Origin: Deltaproteobacteria bacterium
Lineage (GTDB): Bacteria; Desulfobacterota; Desulfobacteria; Desulfobacterales; JAFDMD01
Assembly (NCBI GenBank): GCA_019306065.1
Contig: JAFDMF010000003.1
Span: 1-64,000, forward strand
Direction: 5' to 3'
Length of the DNA stretch: 64,000 bases
Shown: positions 1 through 7,791 of the stretch, in pieces
Layout: each line of letters starts with the position of its first letter
How positions within the stretch are numbered: the stretch's first letter is position 1
Notes under the pieces: model-generated
The model's database searches: none
What the model saw: the letters and a program-made list of their open reading frames with translations, nothing else
What the model was told of the DNA's origin: nothing
Made by a program: the position numbers and the translations under genes

Positions 1-338
1 TGGTACGTGAGCTGGGTTTAAAACGTCGTGAGACAGTTTGGTCCCTATCTTTCGTGGGCGTAGGATATTTGAGAGGATCTGTTCCTAGTACGAGAGGACC
101 GGAATGGACGAATCTATGGTGTTCCAGTTGTCGCGCCAGCGGCATAGCTGGGTAGCTAAGTTCGGAAAGGATAACCGCTGAAAGCATCTAAGCGGGAAAC
201 CAACCTCAAGATAAGATATCCCTTTTAATGGCAACATTAAAAATAAGACTCCTTGTAGACTACAAGGTTGATAGGCCGGGTGTGTAAGTATAGTAATATA
301 TTCAGCTTACCGGTACTAATAAGTCGATAGACTTGATC
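1..338 (+). rRNA. rrl: 23S ribosomal RNA, 3' end (partial)
   Basis: The 3' terminal part of the large-subunit rRNA; the gene begins before the window. The sarcin-ricin loop region is recognisable around 85-105 (CCTAGTACGAGAGGACC) and the conserved tail GGTACTAATAAGTCGATAG lies just before the end. The exact 3' end is estimated from the usual pairing of the 23S termini. It is followed after about 60 bases by 5S, the normal rrn operon order. No tRNA is seen in the spacer. Confidence 0.97.
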
Positions 339-401
339 TTATCTTTTTTATTGTTATTGTTTTTCTAAACGTTTTTATTTGTTTATATTATTAGTTTTTT
401 T

Positions 402-515
402 CGGTGACTATAGCAAAGAGGATACACCTGTTCCTATCCCGAACACAGAAGTTAAGCTCTTTAGCGCCGATGGTACTGCATGGGAAGCTGTGTGGGAGAG
501 TAGGACGTCGCCGAA
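402..515 (+). rRNA. rrf: 5S ribosomal RNA
   Basis: A complete 5S rRNA of about 114 bases, starting at CGGTGACTATAGC and ending at GTCGCCG. Conserved internal blocks CCCGAACACAGAAGTTAAG and GGGAGAGTAGGACG are present. It is the last gene of the rRNA operon and is followed directly by a strong terminator. Its 3' half (451-512) recurs in diverged form at 2321-2382. Confidence 0.96.
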
Positions 516-527
516 AATTTTTATATA

Positions 528-575
528 ACCCGATATTTGATATAATTAATTATATCAAATATCGGGTTTTTTTAT
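528..575 (+). terminator. rRNA operon terminator, perfect palindrome
   Basis: A perfect 20-bp inverted repeat without spacer (left arm 528-547, right arm 548-567) is followed by a T tract. The arms begin ACCCGATATTTGATATAA. It lies directly downstream of 5S and fits a Rho-independent terminator of the rrn operon. A degenerate copy is found at 2397-2443. Confidence 0.9.
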
Positions 576-1054
576 TTTAGATAGCCTACGTTACAAATGC
601 CGCATTGTTTTAAAAGGCGTTTGATTAACCATTGTGAAAATTAATGTAACATTTTGAATACATAGATAATAATTATAGCGAATTATAATTTGACCTGTTT
701 TTATAGCCAACTGAATTTTTTAGTGCTCTCAAAATCTAAAAATTGAGAGCGCTTTCAATGAGAATATTGACAATGCGTTTTCTATTTACTAATAATAACA
801 GTTATATTAACTTATAGCTAAGTTGATATAAAGAAAATGACTATCTTATGACTGGAATATCTTCGGGCTGGTGATGCATATTAAGCCAGAAGAGCGGCGT
901 GAAGGAGGCTGTAGAAAGATTCGAATGACGTCGGTTTCTGGGGAGATATGACGGCATATAGTTGTGCCCAAGACATTTTTTTAAGGGAATGAGAGGGTAT
1001 ATTTTGACAGAATTACAGATCACGAATGCGCATAAAAGACATTTCGAATAACCC
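576..1054. other. Gene-free stretch upstream of the cassette
   Basis: I see no convincing gene here. The longest open frame (minus strand, about 841-1023) has no recognisable family and no ribosome binding site. An 8-bp inverted repeat (725-732 with 743-750, GCTCTCAA/TTGAGAGC) can form a small hairpin. The stretch may hold worn-down older cassettes or target DNA. Confidence 0.4.
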
Positions 1055-1141
1055 TTCTAACAAACAAATGCACTCGGACGTCAAAAAGCGTTGCTCCTTC
1101 GTCGCTCTGCTGTTTGCCGCTGGTGATTTGCAGCGTTATAC
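1055..1141 (+). other. attC-like recombination site upstream of the ligase gene
   Basis: The site has the layout of an integron attC. An outer core TTCTAAC (1055-1061) opens it and GTTATAC (1135-1141, GTTRRRY-like) closes it. Between them lie imperfectly paired inner arms: CAAATGCAC at 1065-1073 against GTGATTTG at 1123-1130. The left arm carries one unpaired G at 1070, the extrahelical base typical of attC hairpins. The central part (1074-1122) is only partly self-complementary. In integron biology the cassette begins just after the G of the right core, here at 1136. No integrase gene is in the window. Confidence 0.6.
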
Positions 1142-1162
1142 ATAAAAGAAAAAGATAAACAA

Positions 1163-2161
1163 ATGAAGATAGCAAAGGATGAAAAATATATTGAAATTGT
1201 AACAACAAGGATTGATAAGCTTAATTTAATGCCTGACAGAACACTTGACTTACTGCACAAAACTTTAGGCAATTATTATTCAAAAGTTGAAATATCAATT
1301 ATCAGTAGAGAGAAAGAATTACGAGAACTTGTAATAAAGAAACCAGATATAGTAATTTCGGGAATTAAATATTTAGGGTTTAATCTGGATTCAATTCAGA
1401 GAAACTCAACAAACAAAATATGGTTTTCTGATTTTTTAGATGAGCATAACATCCTCTATACAGGTTCATCTAAAAAATCTATTGAATTTGAATTTGATAA
1501 AAGCAAAGCAAAAGATATAGTTTCTAAGTACGGGTGTAATACAGCTTCTTTTTTTGTTGCAAAGCCCAATCAATATACCCAAGATGACATCCCTCTTGAT
1601 TTTCCTCTATTCATAAAACCTCTTTATGAAGGAGATTCAAGAGGGATTGATTTTAATTCTTTAGTTTTTAATTTTAAAGAATATCATAGAAAAGTATCAG
1701 CCATCCTTGAAAATCAAGGTACAGTTTCCTTAGTTGAAAAATATTTAAATGGTAAAGAATATACTGTAGCCATTTTTCAAAATTTAAAAAACAATACATA
1801 TCAAGTTTATCCAATTGAACTCTTAGCTGAAAAAAATATTGAAGGGGAAAGAATTTTGGGTTTTACAGATAAAATCGCAGATAAGGAATCGTCACTAAAA
1901 ATAGAAGATGACAATATTAAAAATAGAATATCAAAATTAGCACTAGATTCTTTTAAGGCATTAGGAGCAAAAGGATATGGAAGAATAGATATTAAAATGG
2001 ACGAGAAGGGCATTCCTTGTTTTTTAGAAGCTAATTTAATTCCTGGTTTGGGTGCTGGATATTTATATAGGTGTTATAATCTAAATACAGGACTACCATA
2101 TGAACAAATGATTTTGGATATTGTAAGAAATGCATTTGAGGCTAATACAGCGAACCGCTAA
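1163..2161 (+). CDS. D-alanine--D-alanine ligase-like ATP-grasp protein
   Basis: A 332-residue protein of the ATP-grasp superfamily, close in size to D-Ala-D-Ala ligases (300-370 residues). The N-terminal part carries a Rossmann-like preATP-grasp region. The ATP-grasp core follows, with a glycine-rich loop near residue 160 (YEGDSRGI). The C-terminal metal-binding motif FLEANLIPGLGAGY corresponds to the E-x-N-x-x-PG motif of Ddl. The substrate may be D-Ala or another amino acid; sequence alone does not decide. The start follows a purine-rich stretch. The gene stands alone between attC-like sites, and its TAA stop lies in a TAACAA context, as in integron cassettes. It is separate from any peptidoglycan cluster and was probably acquired by transfer. 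Confidence 0.75.
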   Translation: MKIAKDEKYIEIVTTRIDKLNLMPDRTLDLLHKTLGNYYSKVEISIISREKELRELVIKKPDIVISGIKYLGFNLDSIQRNSTNKIWFSDFLDEHNILYTGSSKKSIEFEFDKSKAKDIVSKYGCNTASFFVAKPNQYTQDDIPLDFPLFIKPLYEGDSRGIDFNSLVFNFKEYHRKVSAILENQGTVSLVEKYLNGKEYTVAIFQNLKNNTYQVYPIELLAEKNIEGERILGFTDKIADKESSLKIEDDNIKNRISKLALDSFKALGAKGYGRIDIKMDEKGIPCFLEANLIPGLGAGYLYRCYNLNTGLPYEQMILDIVRNAFEANTANR

Positions 2162-2222
2162 CAATGTGTATAATGTTCATACGCCACATACACGGAACGT
2201 TGAGAGGAAGGATAAAAGAAAT

Positions 2223-2293
2223 GTATAACAAATCGTTGCACCTGACATTTTTTCGCTGTCGCTCTAAAATGCAGGTGAACTTAGTCATTAGAG
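2223..2293 (+). other. attC-like recombination site downstream of the ligase gene
   Basis: The left core GTATAAC (2223-2229) is the exact reverse complement of GTTATAC at the start of this cassette (1135-1141), the relation expected between a cassette's own attC and its first bases. The inner arms CACCTGACATTTT (2240-2252) and AAAATGCAGGTG pair perfectly except for one extrahelical A at 2245. The right core is ATTAGAG (2287-2293), a one-base departure from GTTAGAG. A weaker second candidate overlaps the stop codon (about 2155-2205), but its left core does not match the cassette start. Confidence 0.62.
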
Positions 2294-2317
2294 GTTTTTT
2301 GAAACAAAGTCATCTGA

Positions 2318-2384
2318 AAAGTTAAGCTCTTTAGCGTCGATGGTACTGCACGGGAGGTTGTGTTGGAGAGTAGGATGTTGCCAA
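2318..2384 (+). pseudogene. 5S rRNA 3'-half remnant
   Basis: Bases 2321-2382 align without gaps to 451-512 of the real 5S gene with about eight substitutions, mostly transitions. The 5' half of 5S is missing; similarity starts at GTTAAGCTC. It cannot form a functional 5S rRNA. Together with the copied terminator it makes an imperfect direct repeat of about 115 bases flanking the insert with the ligase gene. Confidence 0.88.
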
Positions 2385-2396
2385 ATTTTTTTATAA

Positions 2397-2443
2397 TCCG
2401 ATATTTGATATAATTATTTATATTGAATATCGGGTTTTTTTTT
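2397..2443 (+). terminator. Degenerate copy of the rrn terminator
   Basis: A hairpin with arms CCGATATTTGATATAA and TATTGAATATCGGG, followed by a run of nine or more T. It is clearly homologous to the perfect palindrome at 528-567, with the inner half decayed. It lies just upstream of manC and may still terminate transcription coming from the insert. Confidence 0.8.
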
Positions 2444-2459
2444 AATATATAATCCGATT

Positions 2460-3893
2460 ATGATTATTCCTGTAATATTAGCTGGCGGTTCGGGCAAAAG
2501 ATTATGGCCGCTGTCAAGAGCAAATTTTCCGAAACAGATAATTTCTTTTGATAAAAATCAAAAAACTTTTTTTCAAGATACGGTATTGCGATTAAAAAAA
2601 AGCGCTCCGATAGTCTTATGCAATAACAGTCAGAGATTTTTTATCAAAGAGCAGTTGGAATCAATAAATATATCCGCGGAATCTATAATTTTAGAGCCCT
2701 GTTCAAAAAACACTGCCCCTGCAATAGTCTCCGCCGCTCATAAGGCGCTTCAAATTTCAGAGGATCCTATACTTTTGGTTATGCCTTCGGATCATTTTTT
2801 TCAAAACAATGACGCCTTCTATGAAGCTGTTGCCATAGGAGAATTTTATGCTGATGCAGGTTATATAGTAGCATTAGGAAGCATTCCTACTTATCCTACA
2901 ACTGCTTTTGGTTATATTGAAAAAGGAAATACTCTTTTTGATCATATTCCATCTCTAAAATGTAGCGGGCAGGCGGCTTCCATATCCTCCTTTGTTGAAA
3001 AGCCAGATATTATTTCCGCAAAAAAATATATTAAAACGGGCAATTATTTTTGGAATTCAGGGATATTTATATTTAAGGCTTCGGTTATTAGACAGGAGTT
3101 TAATAAATTTGCGCCGCAAATCTATAATCTTACGCTTAAAGCTGTTCAAAAAGGTTATTATAATTTGGGCTTTTTTAGGATAGATAAAGATTTATATTCG
3201 CAATGTCCTAATATCTCAATAGATTATACGGTTATGGAAAAGACCGATAAAGGAGTGGTAGTAACCTTTAATTCCGTATGGAACGATATTGGAACATGGG
3301 ATAATATATGGCGTTTTGCTCAAAAAGATGAAAACGACAACGTGGCAGAAGGAGATGTAATACTTATGAATGTAAAAAATTCTTATGTACATTCCACCCG
3401 GCGTCTTATTGCAGCTTACGGAATAGAGGATATAATTGCCGTTGAAACTTCGGATGCGGTATTAATTGCAAAAAAAGAGGTTTCTCATAATATAAAAAAT
3501 ATTGTAGATCGTTTAGAGGCTTTAAACAGAGAAGAGGTGTTTTTTCATAAAAAAGTTTATAGACCATGGGGAATGTATGAAATAATCGATTCTGGCGAAA
3601 AATTTTTGGTAAAAAAAATAATCGTCAACTCCAACTCGGCTCTTTCACTGCAAAAGCATAATTGTCGAGCGGAGCATTGGACCGTAGTAAAAGGGCAAGC
3701 AGTAGCAAACCGCGGAGGGGAAGAATTTATTATAAAGGAAAACGAATCAATATATATACCTGCAAAAGTAATCCATAGTTTAAAAAACCTTCAAAAAACC
3801 TCTTTGGAAATAATAGAAATCCAGTCTGGCGAATACATAGGAGAAGATGATATTATAAGATTTGAAGATAAATACGGACGGATAACTCAATGA
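2460..3893 (+). CDS. manC: Mannose-1-phosphate guanylyltransferase / mannose-6-phosphate isomerase
   Basis: A 477-residue bifunctional enzyme (AlgA/ManC/RfbM type) that makes GDP-mannose for surface polysaccharides, converting fructose-6-P to mannose-6-P and mannose-1-P plus GTP to GDP-mannose. The nucleotidyltransferase signature GGSGKRLWPLSR is at residues 9-20, with FVEKP near 180. The type II cupin isomerase domain follows (about 360-470), with YRPWGMYEII and SLQKHNCRAEHWTVVKGQ. The length is normal for the family. The stop overlaps the start of rsmE by four bases, so the two genes are co-transcribed. No other polysaccharide gene lies next to it. Confidence 0.95.
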   Translation: MIIPVILAGGSGKRLWPLSRANFPKQIISFDKNQKTFFQDTVLRLKKSAPIVLCNNSQRFFIKEQLESINISAESIILEPCSKNTAPAIVSAAHKALQISEDPILLVMPSDHFFQNNDAFYEAVAIGEFYADAGYIVALGSIPTYPTTAFGYIEKGNTLFDHIPSLKCSGQAASISSFVEKPDIISAKKYIKTGNYFWNSGIFIFKASVIRQEFNKFAPQIYNLTLKAVQKGYYNLGFFRIDKDLYSQCPNISIDYTVMEKTDKGVVVTFNSVWNDIGTWDNIWRFAQKDENDNVAEGDVILMNVKNSYVHSTRRLIAAYGIEDIIAVETSDAVLIAKKEVSHNIKNIVDRLEALNREEVFFHKKVYRPWGMYEIIDSGEKFLVKKIIVNSNSALSLQKHNCRAEHWTVVKGQAVANRGGEEFIIKENESIYIPAKVIHSLKNLQKTSLEIIEIQSGEYIGEDDIIRFEDKYGRITQ

Positions 3894-4669
3894 GATATTT
3901 TATTATTCAAACCCACTTGAATGTCGGAGATTCTTCTTGTATCGCAGGAGATGAGGCAAACCATATAATAAAAGTTTTGCGAAAAAGGCAAAAAGATATA
4001 ATCGGTTTTTTTGATAAAAGAGGTTTTGAATATAAAGCGGTTATAACAAAGATATTAAAAAAAGAGGTTTATATAACTATAATTGATAAAATTTTATCTC
4101 AAACAGAATCTAATCTTAAAATAACCATAGGTATGGCGCTTTTAAAAGAAAAGAAAATCGAAAGACTTATAAAAACTCTTACGGAGCTGGGAATAGTTAG
4201 TTTTATGCCGTTTATATCAAAATGCTGCGTAGTTAAGCCTGATAAAGAAAAAATCAAATCCCGCGTTATTCGTTGGAAAAAAATTGCAGATGAAGCCCTT
4301 AAACAGTGTAAAAGATCCCGAGTCCCGAAAATATATCCGCCTGTATCTTTTGATGAAATTTTAAATGGATCCGAAACGGAATCTACAAAAAAAATTATAT
4401 GTTATGAAGAAGAAAAAGATTTTTTTAATAAAACTGGCCATAATTTGTCTGAAACAAATAATTGGTTTATAATAATAGGTCCTGAAGGCGGTTTTACGGA
4501 GGAAGAAATTTTGTTGGCAAAAAGTAAAGGATTTATAAGTTACGGTCTGGGTTCTCGAATATTGCGTTCTGAAACCGCGGCGGTTGCGGTAGTTGCAATA
4601 ATTCAATTTTTATACGGAGATATGGGGAGAACTTCGGAAAAAAATTTTCGAAGTTCTCAAGCAGTTTAG
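3890..4669 (+). CDS. rsmE: 16S rRNA (uracil1498-N3)-methyltransferase
   Basis: A 259-residue SPOUT-fold methyltransferase that uses SAM to methylate U1498 of 16S rRNA. An N-terminal PUA-like part carries ANHIIKVLR. The C-terminal knotted domain carries IIGPEGGFTEEEI and LGSRILRSETAAVA, the SAM-binding knot of RsmE. It overlaps manC by ATGA. The last codons contain a 10-bp inverted repeat (4627-4636 with 4649-4658). Confidence 0.95.
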   Translation: MRYFIIQTHLNVGDSSCIAGDEANHIIKVLRKRQKDIIGFFDKRGFEYKAVITKILKKEVYITIIDKILSQTESNLKITIGMALLKEKKIERLIKTLTELGIVSFMPFISKCCVVKPDKEKIKSRVIRWKKIADEALKQCKRSRVPKIYPPVSFDEILNGSETESTKKIICYEEEKDFFNKTGHNLSETNNWFIIIGPEGGFTEEEILLAKSKGFISYGLGSRILRSETAAVAVVAIIQFLYGDMGRTSEKNFRSSQAV

Positions 4670-4677
4670 AGTCTTAC

Positions 4678-4746
4678 TTAGGACAAAATACAGCTACCGC
4701 AAGCGCTGCAATGGGGTAAGACTCCGTGTAGAAATGCCCATCTCAT
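4678..4746 (-). CDS. Candidate 22-residue cysteine-containing micropeptide
   Basis: A minus-strand frame of 22 codons starts at ATG 4744-4746 and ends with TAA at 4678-4680. It is preceded by a near-perfect Shine-Dalgarno (AAGGAGGTGAT on the minus strand, plus-strand 4752-4762), about nine bases from the ATG. The peptide starts MRWAFLHGVLPH and ends CSACGSCILS, with three Cys in a CxxCxxC spacing. Inside it a 9-bp inverted repeat (4669-4677 with 4716-4724, GAGTCTTAC/GTAAGACTC) could fold the transcript. No radical-SAM or other maturation gene is nearby. I do not recognise a family. It could be a leader peptide, a small metal- or sulfur-handling peptide, or chance. Confidence 0.4.
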   Translation of the reverse strand: MRWAFLHGVLPHCSACGSCILS

Positions 4747-4840
4747 TGATAATCACCTCCTTGATGGCAAAATATATATAAATTATGTTCGGTTTGTCAT
4801 TTTTTTTTAAACAGATTGATTTTTACGGAAAGGAAAAATA

Positions 4841-6175
4841 ATGAGTAGAATGAAATGGGAAGATATGCTTTCTTCAAATAGATTCGGTGCAGAAAAACAG
4901 AGCAAAGCCGATCAATCCGGACGGACAGGTTTTCATCAAGATTGCGATAGGATTACCTTTTCCAGCCCTTTTAGAAGACTCGGTAGAAAAACCCAAGTTC
5001 ATCCGCTTGTTCAAAATGATCATATTCATACCAGGTTAACTCATAGCCTTGAGGTTGCAAGCGTAGGTAGAAGCCTCGGAATTATTTGCGGTGAAAAAAT
5101 TAAAAATGAGTTAAAAGAATTGCCTCATAATATATATCCGAGCAATATAGGGCAAATTTTACAAGCTGTCTCTCTTGCTCACGACATAGGAAACCCTCCT
5201 TTCGGGCATGCAGGGGAAGAGGCTATAAAAGCATGGTTTAAAGATTCGGCTAACGCTCATATACTTGAAGGTTTAACCGAAGAGCAACGGAACGATTTTA
5301 AAAATTTTGAAGGCAATGCTCAAGGTTTTAGAATTCTTACCCGTCTTGAACATAATGTTAATAAAGGAGGGATGAGATTAACATATACGGTTTTGGGGGC
5401 TATGTTAAAATACCCTTGGACATCTTCTAATATAAAAAAAGAGAAAAAATTCGGCGTATTTCAAGCGGAAAAAGATTATTTAAATAAGATAGCCGAAGAG
5501 GTCAAATTAATTAAAACAGGTGATAATCTTTACTGCCGTCATCCTCTTGCTCTCTTATTAGAAGCTGCAGACGATATATGTTATAGAATATTGGATTTAG
5601 AAGATGCTTACGAAATGAAGATATTATCCTTTGATGAAATCTGTGATGTATTAAAAGATTTATGCAATCAACAACACCCTCGTTATAAAGATGTAATTGC
5701 TTCTAATATCTCAAATAGAAGAAAACTTTCTTTTATCAGAACAATAGCAATCGGAGGCGCAATTGACGGAGTAGTTGATACATTTGTTAACAAATATGAT
5801 GAAATAATGAGAGGAGAATTTGAAGGAAGTCTTATAAAAGATAAAGATTCTAAAATTAAAAAACCGCTGAAGCAGGCATACGACTTGGATAAAGAGATGG
5901 TTTTTAACGAAAGAAGAAAAATAGAGCTTGAAATAGGCTGTTACTCGGTAATAGGCATACTTCTTAATGCTTTTTGTTCTGCCGTAAAAGAGAGGGTTAC
6001 GGGTAAAAATATCTCATTTAAAAGTTCCAGAGTTTTGGAAATGATAGAGTTAAATAATCTGAAAAAAGGGGACAATTTATACGAATCTTTTTTAAAAGCA
6101 ACAGATTATTTGTCCGGTATGACAGATAATTATGCAAGCCGCATGGCAAAACAGATTGCAGGAATGGGAGGATAA
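4841..6175 (+). CDS. dgt: Deoxyguanosinetriphosphate triphosphohydrolase-like protein
   Basis: A 444-residue HD-domain dNTPase that cleaves dGTP (or other dNTPs) to the deoxynucleoside and triphosphate. The metal-binding HD motif is visible: RLTHSLEVA (first His) and LAHDIGNPPFGHAGEEA (HD pair), followed by EGNAQGFRILTRLE. The length fits the Dgt type 1/2 family. The start has a usable upstream AAAGGAAAA. It stands alone, with 95 bases to the next gene. Roles in dNTP pool control or phage restriction are known for the family, but no specific role is shown here. Confidence 0.93.
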   Translation: MSRMKWEDMLSSNRFGAEKQSKADQSGRTGFHQDCDRITFSSPFRRLGRKTQVHPLVQNDHIHTRLTHSLEVASVGRSLGIICGEKIKNELKELPHNIYPSNIGQILQAVSLAHDIGNPPFGHAGEEAIKAWFKDSANAHILEGLTEEQRNDFKNFEGNAQGFRILTRLEHNVNKGGMRLTYTVLGAMLKYPWTSSNIKKEKKFGVFQAEKDYLNKIAEEVKLIKTGDNLYCRHPLALLLEAADDICYRILDLEDAYEMKILSFDEICDVLKDLCNQQHPRYKDVIASNISNRRKLSFIRTIAIGGAIDGVVDTFVNKYDEIMRGEFEGSLIKDKDSKIKKPLKQAYDLDKEMVFNERRKIELEIGCYSVIGILLNAFCSAVKERVTGKNISFKSSRVLEMIELNNLKKGDNLYESFLKATDYLSGMTDNYASRMAKQIAGMGG

Positions 6176-6270
6176 AAAGAATAAAAAATTATTGTAAATT
6201 TTAAAAAAAAATGATTTAAAACCAAATTCGACATAATTTTTAATAAAACAAGCTAAGGAGAAAAATTATT

Positions 6271-6519
6271 ATGAGCGAAAATATATTTGTAGATGGAGCG
6301 GTTGAAATACGAATAGCTGGAGGAGCAATAAGACTGGATTTGGCTTCTTATTCTTCGGATAAAAAAGATAAAAATCAAAACCCTATGCTTGAAAAAACAG
6401 GACATACCTTAATTATGACTCCGGAGGGTTTTGTTCAGTTATACGCGGCGTTAGAAAAAGTTGCCGCCAGACTTACAGACGTAGGAATATTGCGTAAAAA
6501 AGAAAAGGTCAACAATTAA
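6271..6519 (+). CDS. Small conserved-looking protein of unknown function
   Basis: An 82-residue soluble protein with a good ribosome binding site (AAGGAG). It has a beta-rich N-terminal part (VEIRIAGGAIRLDLASYS), a lysine-rich middle and a helical end (GFVQLYAALEKVAARLTDVG). The overall pattern weakly recalls small DUF3467-type proteins, but I cannot assign it. It sits between dgt and the threonine synthase gene. Confidence 0.7.
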   Translation: MSENIFVDGAVEIRIAGGAIRLDLASYSSDKKDKNQNPMLEKTGHTLIMTPEGFVQLYAALEKVAARLTDVGILRKKEKVNN

Positions 6520-6600
6520 AAAAAATGGTGCGAAATATCATAATAATCAATCTTTTTTAGTCATGAGGGTTTTATATTTGGTTATAAAGGATAAGTTGTT

Positions 6601-7791
6601 TTGGAATACAGATATAGATGTATAGAATGTGGAAAAACATATAGTATTACGCCGAATTTAATGCTTTGCCCTGTATGTTCGCAACGTAAAAAAAATGACG
6701 AGCCTCTTGTAGGAATTTTGGAAGTCCAATACGTTACCCAAGATAAATCCTTTTCTTATAATGATCTTTGTCCTGTTGAAAAGGAATTTTTTCCGAAAAT
6801 ACCGGTAGGAGATACGCCTTTGTGGGAGCCTGAAAATTTAAGAAAAAAAATTAATATGCCGAATCTTTTTATAAAAGATGACAGCGTAAATCCCACAGGT
6901 TCTTTTAAAGACAGAGCTTCATATTTGGTAGCGGCTTTTGCAATAAAACATAATATTTACGATATAACGCTGGCTTCCACAGGAAATGCAGGCTCTTCAA
7001 TGGCGGGAATAGGAGCCGCCGCAGGTTTGAATATAACCCTGTTTTTGCCAAAGGATGCACCCCCCGCTAAAATAGTTCAAGCGCTTCAATACGGGGCAAG
7101 AGTAATTCCTGTTGAGGGTAATTATGACGCGGCTTATAGCTTATCTTTACAATATTCAAAGTTAGACGGTTCCTTAAACAGAAATACCGCTTATAATCCT
7201 ATGACCATAGAAGGAAAAAAAACAGTATCTTTTGAAATTTTCAAGCAGCTTAAAAAAGCGCCGGATTATATATTTGTTCCTACGGGAGACGGCTGCATAT
7301 TATCCGGAGTTTATAAAGGGTTTAAAGACCTTGTTAGATATGGTTTTACGGATAAAATTCCGATAATATATTGCGTTCAGGCAGAAAAAAGTAACGCCAT
7401 ATCAAACGCTTTTAAAACAGGAAAGTTTCAAAAAATATTTTCTAAAACCATAGCGGATTCCATATCCGTAGATGTTCCGGGAAGCGGTTATCATGCTTTA
7501 AAACAATTAAAAAAATATTCCGGCAGATGTATAACCGTTGAGGATCGGGAAATTTTAAAATCTCAAAAGCAGCTTTCCGAAACTGCTGGATTATTTACCG
7601 AGCCTGCGGGGGCCGCGGCTTTTGCAGGTTTTTTAAAAGTCAAAGAAAATTTGGAAAAAAGCGCTTCAATAGTGATTTTATGCACAGGCAGTGGTCTTAA
7701 AGATACCGCGTCAGCGCAAAAAATTATACAATATCCTGGTTATGCAATAAAAAATATTGACGAATTAAAGGAATTTGAGGAGAAAAATTAA
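6601..7791 (+). CDS. thrC: Threonine synthase
   Basis: A 396-residue PLP enzyme of fold type II that converts O-phosphohomoserine to threonine. The N-terminal zinc ribbon CIECG...CPVCS (residues 8-30) is typical of one ThrC branch. The PLP lysine is Lys103 in NPTGSFKDRAS. The phosphate-binding loop STGNAGSS follows, and GSGLKDTASA closes the protein. The start is TTG at 6601, chosen because it keeps the zinc ribbon and has AAAGGA upstream. The stop shares one base with the ATG of the next PLP enzyme (TAATG), so translation is probably coupled. Confidence 0.88.
   Translation: MEYRYRCIECGKTYSITPNLMLCPVCSQRKKNDEPLVGILEVQYVTQDKSFSYNDLCPVEKEFFPKIPVGDTPLWEPENLRKKINMPNLFIKDDSVNPTGSFKDRASYLVAAFAIKHNIYDITLASTGNAGSSMAGIGAAAGLNITLFLPKDAPPAKIVQALQYGARVIPVEGNYDAAYSLSLQYSKLDGSLNRNTAYNPMTIEGKKTVSFEIFKQLKKAPDYIFVPTGDGCILSGVYKGFKDLVRYGFTDKIPIIYCVQAEKSNAISNAFKTGKFQKIFSKTIADSISVDVPGSGYHALKQLKKYSGRCITVEDREILKSQKQLSETAGLFTEPAGAAAFAGFLKVKENLEKSASIVILCTGSGLKDTASAQKIIQYPGYAIKNIDELKEFEEKN

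Noticed and set aside
841-1023. Minus-strand 60-codon frame upstream of the ligase gene
   Set aside because: No ribosome site, no recognisable family, and it lies in probable decayed cassette DNA.
2155-2205. A third attC-like site overlapping the ligase stop codon
   Set aside because: It has TAACAA and a GTGTAT/ATACAC stem, but its left core CGCTAAC does not match the cassette start, and the right core is poor. Site 2223-2293 fits better.
4670-4800. 6S or SRP RNA before dgt
   Set aside because: The stem at 4669-4677/4716-4724 exists, but none of the conserved loops of these RNAs is present.
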